A stretch of 64,000 nucleotides of DNA from Pogostemon cablin (lineage: Eukaryota; Streptophyta; Magnoliopsida; Lamiales; Lamiaceae), in contig CM042997.1 in NCBI GenBank assembly GCA_023678885.1, positions 22,574,064 to 22,638,063 of the forward strand, in the 5' to 3' direction. This document shows, piece by piece, positions 57,510 through 64,000 of the stretch (its first letter is position 1; the number at the start of each line of letters is the position of its first letter). The notes under the pieces were generated by a model. That model made no database searches, was not told where the DNA came from, and worked only from the letters and a program-made list of their open reading frames with translations. Position numbers and translations under genes: made by a program.

Positions 57510-58082
57510 CTACGTTTGGTCGTACACTATTAAGATATTCATTTTTCATTTTTAATAAAAGGGTCTTACACATATACTAATCACTCACTACTAATACAAC
57601 TATCAATTTTGTATAAAATAATAATACTCCTTAATTCATGTAGAAAAAAGCAAATGAATACCTTACGGATAGACGAGATAGTATTCATCATCACATTACA
57701 CTCCACTATTTACTCATCTCATGTTCTCCTTCATACTTAAAAGTAGTAAAATTTGAAAACAACTAATTTCTCAATGTAATTTTTTTTAGAAAATACGACG
57801 TTTACCTAACATGCATAACTTTATCATTATTTATTACTCAAAAAAATCATACTACCTTCAAAAGTCAATAAAATTGATTTTAAAAAAAATCTTAAACTCT
57901 GAAGGGTGAAGACTCAATTCTGTTGGAGGGAGTTTAAGTATATGACTAAACAGGTACAAGGGTTGCTCATTCGAATAATGACACTTTGAACTCAATATAG
58001 AGCAGAGAGCCATCTACATAGTGAAGCATATAATAACAAACTAGACAGAAATAACAAGGATTCAACGTTTCAAACAGAACAA
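57510..58082. other. Spacer with a second, decayed Stowaway-like copy
   Basis: Sequence 57530-57690 resembles the preceding MITE (aataataatactccttaatt, agcaaatgaatacc) without clean termini. The rest is AT-rich with no gene. GAACAA precedes the LTR of element G; AACAA (58078-58082) is the candidate TSD but its partner lies outside the window. Confidence 0.55.
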
Positions 58083-58541
58083 TGTTGGAAATTAATCCAT
58101 GAAACCTTAATCCTATTATGATTAACGAGATTTAAATTGTAAAGCGGAAGCGTACCTGATCCAATGAGTCTCTAGGCGGAACACGAACTCAGGATCAGTG
58201 GTTATATGGTCTTCCTCAACTAAGCCCTCCTAATTCCTTTATGGGGACCGTAGTAATCCCTCCCGATGGGGAGAAGGGAAGACCATGTGCGGCTTAGTAT
58301 ATTGGGGACCATAACCTGGGAGCCTTTATATACTACTTGACTAGATCACCCATAATCACCTAATCACGTAGTATTGGGTATCTACTCAATAAGCCCATAT
58401 CATTTATTATTATAGTCCATGGACCTTTAACCTTAATTGGATCACTTAATTAAGTCCATAATATAATTGAATAGCTAATATAATTGTATAATAATATATT
58501 GCCCATAATTAGATTATAATGGAAATTAATAATTTCCAACA
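58083..58541 (-). repeat. Element G LTR, copy 1
   Basis: 459-bp LTR, 3' LTR in minus orientation. Differs from copy 2 at three sites seen by eye (near 58110, 58139 and 58211). Clearly related to the LTRs of element A. Confidence 0.9.
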
Positions 58542-61500
58542 ATCTCCCACTTGGGCTATATATTTTCCCAAAGCAATTATATCAAGAGTCCTTAGTTGCG
58601 CAACTTTATGCTATTCCTCTTCAGGCTATACTTAACAATCTGGTCCATCTCACATACTAATATGGAACTACCGCGGCATTCACCACATTATAAATCGTGG
58701 TTAAACCCCGACAATCACCAATATCAATATACTCAATGACATAGATCAAATATGGTGAGTAGCATGGAAATTACATGTCAAATGTGATCAACATCATGTC
58801 TATTTCCAACTAGTCCAACTTTAATCCTTAGTGAGATCAATCCATAATATAAAATATTACAAAATAAAAAATTAACTTTAGTAAATTCACAATGAATTCA
58901 AAACCATCAACTTAATTCTGCAGAAAACTGAATTATCCAAATCAAAGTGTCTTAAAACTTTAAAGAGCAATAAATATAGACTCTCACTGAACCAATGTAT
59001 TCTAAAATCATATAACACCCACATGAGTAGCTAGCTCATAAAATTACAGGGCGTTGAATACATGTTTGGTGGATCCATATTTAGACTCTATCATAGTATG
59101 CACTACCAAAATTTATCCATAAGAACACTTTCTTTAACAACCAAGAATTCTATGTCAATATGCTTGACTTATAAGAACTCTTATTGCTAATACTTTACTG
59201 CGAACTAACTGTCACAATCAACTTTATGTGACTAAACTTCGAAACCTTTATTTTATGATTGAATGCCCTTAGTGTGCTACTAATTCTGTTGTCATGGTTA
59301 ATGAGCTAAAGTGTTTGCTTAATACTTTTACTTGTATAGCTCTCCAGACCAACAGAAGATGTAGCCTGAAGTGGATCTTATATCGTATTGGCATCCAACA
59401 AACTCATAATCAGACTACTTTATGATCTCCTACTAATCTGATTATCTCTAATGTTAAAGCATGTTATCCTTAGTTCTCTGTAAAGATCCATACTAGAGTT
59501 ACTTAAATGTCTACTTAATACACCAACAACAGAAGCCAAATTAAGTCTTGTAGAGACCTCATCATACAATAACTTCCAACAATCAAAACATATAGAATGT
59601 TTATACATTTCTTAAATCTTTAATTTAACTTTAGGGCACCTTATTGAAACTCCACTTGTCTCCCTTAGTTTAAACATTCTCCCACTGAATCACATAATTA
59701 TCTACATTTGTCTCAAAACCAAATGAGACAATTACCTCATGATGATATGTGTAATTCCTTTATGGAAAACTTACTTGAATGCATAGATGGTTTTCCTATT
59801 AGTTCTTAAACCATTTAGATCGTATCATCAGTGTTGTGATCAAGGAACTTTATCTTTACATCCATTCAAAATGTGCTACTAATGTCACGATTATCTTAAA
59901 ACAATGTCTTACTTCCTTTTGAGTATAATCCTTTATCAAGATGCAAACCTAATCATCTTGTATTGAGTTATACTCATAACTTATAGCATTAACCCACTTT
60001 CGAGTAATTGGACCTTTCATGATTTGATGAATATTATTTGAATATTCTACCATTAATTTCATAGTGTCCTCATTATTTAGGAGAAAACTACATAATCATC
60101 CGAATTATTTTTCTCCCAACTCTAATGGTTTCCTTAGTGACATTAATTCTTGAGGTTGTTGAATTTGTTATTCCTTAAATATTATTGACATTGTCATATC
60201 GTTATTCTGAATTTGCACCAATTCTTTAAAGCATAAGTGGGGATCGAAACGACTCCCCTTTAAGGACAATGTCTCTAATATTATTCTTCCCCCAAAATCA
60301 ACATCCTCACATAATACCGTATTACCCATCTCAAATATGATCCGATTAATTGGATCATAAACTTTTATTTTTATTCATAACCAATAAAGTAGCTTACATT
60401 TATTTGAGTCCAATTTTCTTTAGTAGATCCCAATGATCTAGCTTTAGTTGGACATCACCATATGTGAAACTCAAAGAGTTCTCACAACTACTTTGGTTAA
60501 AAATTTATTGAGACCATAAGTTGCAATCTTAAGTATTTCTCACATTAGTGACCATATGTTGTGGAGTTCAATTATGTCTTTTAACTGCACCATGCATACT
60601 GAATAATTTAGTGCAGTGTATTATAAGACAATTCCACATGCCTTTAGGAGAAAACAAAAGGTTATACTTTAGTTGTCTTTAGCAGCTATCTTAATGGGAT
60701 TTCTTGTATTGCCCTTATACTTTATTGAGATTAAGTTTGACTTATTAGTCTCATCCTTATTGTGGAAGTTCACTCATCAAGTATGATTTTGTTGTTGATA
60801 TATGGAAAACTTAATTAGCAGACTTCTTAATTATACAGAGAATTAATGCAAAATAATTTTTCATGCTCGCATTAAACTTTATAATCTTTCAAAAAACTTT
60901 ATAGTCTTTCAAAATTTAACTAAATTAGAATCATCTTGAAGATTCGAGCACAATATTAGTATCAAGTCTTTGGACAAAAAATACTAATTTAAATGATGCT
61001 CTCATGCAGTAGTCAAATACTGACAATAAAACTGTCAAGCAATAGCCTTCCTGTGGGCCGACTTATTACTCACATGTCAAACCAAATAATTGTCACGTAT
61101 TTACCACCACAGGTGCTTATGTATTTCGGGCCAGATATTAATCTACCTTTGGGCCGATCAATACCCGCATGAAGATACACTTGCACAACATTATTAATTG
61201 GGGACCCATCACAAGACACCTTGTGCAACATTAACCTCATCTATGGACAAAAATTAACTGCAGGGGTAATCTTGGTGTAACAATCAAGTATTGACAATAA
61301 GTTCTGTCAAACAAGAGTCTATATGTGGACCGACTCATGTTCACATGAATAATCCAAATAATTATCACATACTTATTATCACATGTGTGTTATTATTCTG
61401 TCAAACTGTGCCTACCTGTGGGCCGAACACAGAACACATAAATAATACCACACCCATCTATGTAATTTCAATAAAGCTTTTCTCCACACACAATATTGCT

Positions 61501-62450
61501 GTGGCAACATGGTGCTTCGATTGACTAGATTGAAGGTTTACTAGTCTAATTAAATAAATATTAAAATATTTAATTTAATTAAACGATATTTAACTGTCTC
61601 CCCAATTTAATTTAATTTCACTAACCAAATAGAAATATTAGATGATTCATACCAACTTAAAAAATAATGAAAGATTTCTTTACTTAATTAGGGATTCCAA
61701 AATCCCAATTAAATTAGGTAAATATCCTTTATAAACCGATTGAATACTTATCCGGCCAATCTTTACCATAAATAAAATTTGTATATTGATGGTAAACTTA
61801 AGAAACGCATTTACATGTTAGGAATAATTCTATTTTCAATCATACATCATGACGATATTATACTGAAATTATTAATAGAATATCCTTCACGAAATCCGAG
61901 CCTTATGAAGCATGTTCAATTCTATTTAAACAACCACAAAAATCAAGAGTGGCATTATCATTTAGATGGATTCAACGAACAACTTGTTAAATAATCCAAA
62001 TGGATTATTAATATATTGAATACAAATAAAACATCCTGAATGAGGCATACTATTAAAATAGCAAATTCTCAAATATGATTTAATGTACGCACAATAGGAT
62101 CCGTTCAAAATTGTAAGATTCGTATATTAGAAAATTACAACTGTGTAAATTGACAGCTAAAATACTTAAGTGCCGCATACAATATCAATTAAAAATATTG
62201 ATCACCGAATTAGGAAATTAAAACTATTTAAAATTTAAAATTATGAATACTGCCTTAGATGTGTAAAATCGGACCCATATGTTCACGTTGATCTTTATAA
62301 GTCATCAAACACATGATCTCATAATCTTGTATTAAGATAACAAAACAAAATTATCTTGAACCACATAAAGGATTACGACATGTACCACACATTCAACAGT
62401 AATTCATCAGATCTCAGAGAATCATAAAATAGGGTGGCTCTGATACCAAT
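58542..62450 (-). pseudogene. Element G internal region: decayed copia polyprotein
   Basis: Minus-strand fragments in order. RNase H at about 59340-59620 shows LLYDEVSTRLNLASVVGVLS, EFVGCQYDIRSTSGYIFC and SKSIKQTL. The RT core at about 59780-59890 shows DVKIKF then DDTI and a stop, the same stop position as in element A. Start of RT near 60000. Gag and leader lie at 60900-62435 with no readable protein. Repeats around cctgtgggccga and cacatg lie at 61010-61470. Stops and frameshifts are numerous, and many are shared with A. Confidence 0.75.
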
Positions 62451-62909
62451 TGTTGGAAATTAATCCATGAAACCTTAACCCTATTATGATTAACGAGATT
62501 TAAACTGTAAAGCGGAAGCGTACCTGATCCAATGAGTCTCTAGGCGGAACACGAACTCAGGATCAGTGGTTATATGGCCTTCCTCAACTAAGCCCTCCTA
62601 ATTCCTTTATGGGGACCGTAGTAATCCCTCCCGATGGGGAGAAGGGAAGACCATGTGCGGCTTAGTATATTGGGGACCATAACCTGGGAGCCTTTATATA
62701 CTACTTGACTAGATCACCCATAATCACCTAATCACGTAGTATTGGGTATCTACTCAATAAGCCCATATCATTTATTATTATAGTCCATGGACCTTTAACC
62801 TTAATTGGATCACTTAATTAAGTCCATAATATAATTGAATAGCTAATATAATTGTATAATAATATATTGCCCATAATTAGATTATAATGGAAATTAATAA
62901 TTTCCAACA
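62451..62909 (-). repeat. Element G LTR, copy 2
   Basis: 459-bp LTR with the initiator-tRNA-Met primer site complement on its left (62436-62448) and a PPT complement on its right (62910 onward). It therefore serves as 5' LTR of one unit and 3' LTR of the next. Confidence 0.9.
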
Positions 62910-64000
62910 ATCTCCCACTTGGGCTATATATTTTCCCAAAGCAATTATATCAAGAGTCCTTAGTTGCGCAACTTTATGCTATTCCTCTTCAGGCTATACT
63001 TAACAATCTGGTCCATCTCACATACTAATATGGAACTACCGCGGCATTCACCACATTATAAATCGTGGTTAAACCCCGACAATCACCAATATCAATATAC
63101 TCAATGACATAGATCAAATATGGTGAGTAGCATGGAAATTACATGTCAAATGTGATCAACATCATGTCTATTTCCAACTAGTCCAACTTTAATCCTTAGT
63201 GAGATCAATCCATAATATAAAATATTACAAAATAAAAAATTAACTTTAGTAAATTCACAATGAATTCAAAACCATCAACTTAATTCTGCAGAAAACTGAA
63301 TTATCCAAATCAAAGTGTCTTAAAACTTTAAAGAGCAATAAATATAGACTCTCACTGAACCAATGTATTCTAAAATCATATAACACCCACATGAGTAGCT
63401 AGCTCATAAAATTACAGGGCGTTGAATACATGTTTGGTGGATCCATATTTAGACTCTATCATAGTATGCACTACCAAAATTTATCCATAAGAACACTTTC
63501 TTTAACAACCAAGAATTCTATGTCAATATGCTTGACTTATAAGAACTCTTATTGCTAATACTTTACTGCGAACTAACTGTCACAATCAACTTTATGTGAC
63601 TAAACTTCGAAACCTTTATTTTATGATTGAATGCCCTTAGTGTGCTACTAATTCTGTTGTCATGGTTAATGAGCTAAAGTGTTTGCTTAATACTTTTACT
63701 TGTATAGCTCTCCAGACCAACAGAAGATGTAGCCTGAAGTGGATCTTATATCGTATTGGCATCCAACAAACTCATAATCAGACTACTTTATGATCTCCTA
63801 CTAATCTGATTATCTCTAATGTTAAAGCATGTTATCCTTAGTTCTCTGTAAAGATCCATACTAGAGTTACTTAAATGTCTACTTAATACACCAACAACAG
63901 AAGCCAAATTAAGTCTTGTAGAGACCTCATCATACAATAACTTCCAACAATCAAAACATATAGAATGTTTATACATTTCTTAAATCTTTAATTTAATTTT
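62910..64000 (-). pseudogene. Start of a second element G internal copy
   Basis: Repeats 58542-59631 with one difference at the very end. Carries the PPT and the RNase H relic (EFVGCQYDIRSTSGYIFC on the minus strand). Cut by the window edge. Confidence 0.85.

Larger units (their letters stand above)
58083..64000 (-). mobile_element. Element G: tandem Ty1/copia elements of the A family, truncated by window end
   Basis: LTR 58083-58541, internal 58542-62450, LTR 62451-62909, then internal sequence again from 62910 to the end of the window. LTRs are 459 bp, TGTTGGAAAT...TTTCCAACA. On the minus strand the PBS (complement of 62436-62448) reads TGGTATCAGAGCC, and the PPT (complement of 58542-58552) is aagtgggagat. 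The two LTRs differ at about 3 of 459 positions. The second internal stretch matches 58542-59631 base for base except at its last position. Period 4,368 bp. No open frame survives. Confidence 0.88.

Noticed and set aside
59420..59608. 62-codon minus-strand frame, repeated at 63788-63976, as a gene
   Set aside because: It is a fragment of copia RNase H between stops; its duplication comes from the tandem of element G.
61291..61524. 77-codon plus-strand frame and the 71-codon frame at 61779-61994
   Set aside because: Wrong strand relative to element G and located in its repeat-bearing or AT-rich leader region.

Overview
The window is a piece of a eudicot plant nuclear genome. The evidence is Ty3/gypsy Athila-type and Ty1/copia LTR retrotransposons, Stowaway-type MITEs with CTCCCTCCGTCC termini, and one intact intronless PLS-class pentatricopeptide repeat (PPR) gene resembling Arabidopsis At2g40720. 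The sequence does not fix the species; an asterid-like dicot is only a guess. About 80% of the window is LTR retrotransposon, much of it nested, and most boundaries are set by matching target-site duplications (TSDs).

Layout. 1-2262: AT-rich flank with a Stowaway-like MITE (582-784) and a broken PHT1 phosphate-transporter fragment on the minus strand (1812-2258). 2263-18619: element A, a decayed Ty1/copia element on the minus strand. Inserted in it are element B (3528-12340; TSD CCCGA), an Athila-type element with one long gag-protease ORF but no RT or integrase, and element C (15148-16975; TSD GTAGT), a solo LTR of another Athila-like family. 18620-19525: spacer. 19526-51025: element D, a Ty1/copia element (TSD AATAC), split by Athila-type element E (21843-48588; TSD ATCTC/ATCTT), which is itself split by Athila-type element F (31157-45022; TSD GTAAC). 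51031-54568: AT-rich spacer with a foldback element. 54569-57178: the PPR gene, the only host gene that looks functional. 57295-57507: a second Stowaway MITE. 58083-64000: element G, same family as A, in an LTR-internal-LTR-internal tandem that runs off the window.

How the parts relate. B, E and F are one Athila lineage: tRNA-Asp-type primer binding site, gag-pol in one frame, then a 3' ATHILA ORF-1-like gene with a predicted intron of about 515 bp (E and F only), then the 3' polypurine tract (PPT). F has the most complete coding set: RT, RNase H and a full D,D-35-E integrase, broken only by three in-frame stops in gag. E has lost its integrase in frame; B has lost all of RT-RH-INT and the 3' ORF. 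LTR mismatches counted by eye (E about 41/1666, F about 25/1665) agree with the nesting order.

Most unusual signal. B, E and F carry arrays of the 9-mer GGTTCGACC (F) and its reverse complement GGTCGAACC (R), mostly in the order F-F-R-R. The arrays sit in three places: LTR U3 upstream of the TATA box, inside the gag coding region, and (E, F) between pol and the 3' ORF. In gag the four copies of a unit are read in different codon phases (RFD, GST, GRT, VEP), so the shared constraint is on DNA or RNA, not peptide. The solo LTR C has an analogous array of a different word (ACACGGCC/GGCCGTGT) at the same place. B also has three adjacent 26-nt hairpins with compensatory stem changes. I know of no description of these as a system.
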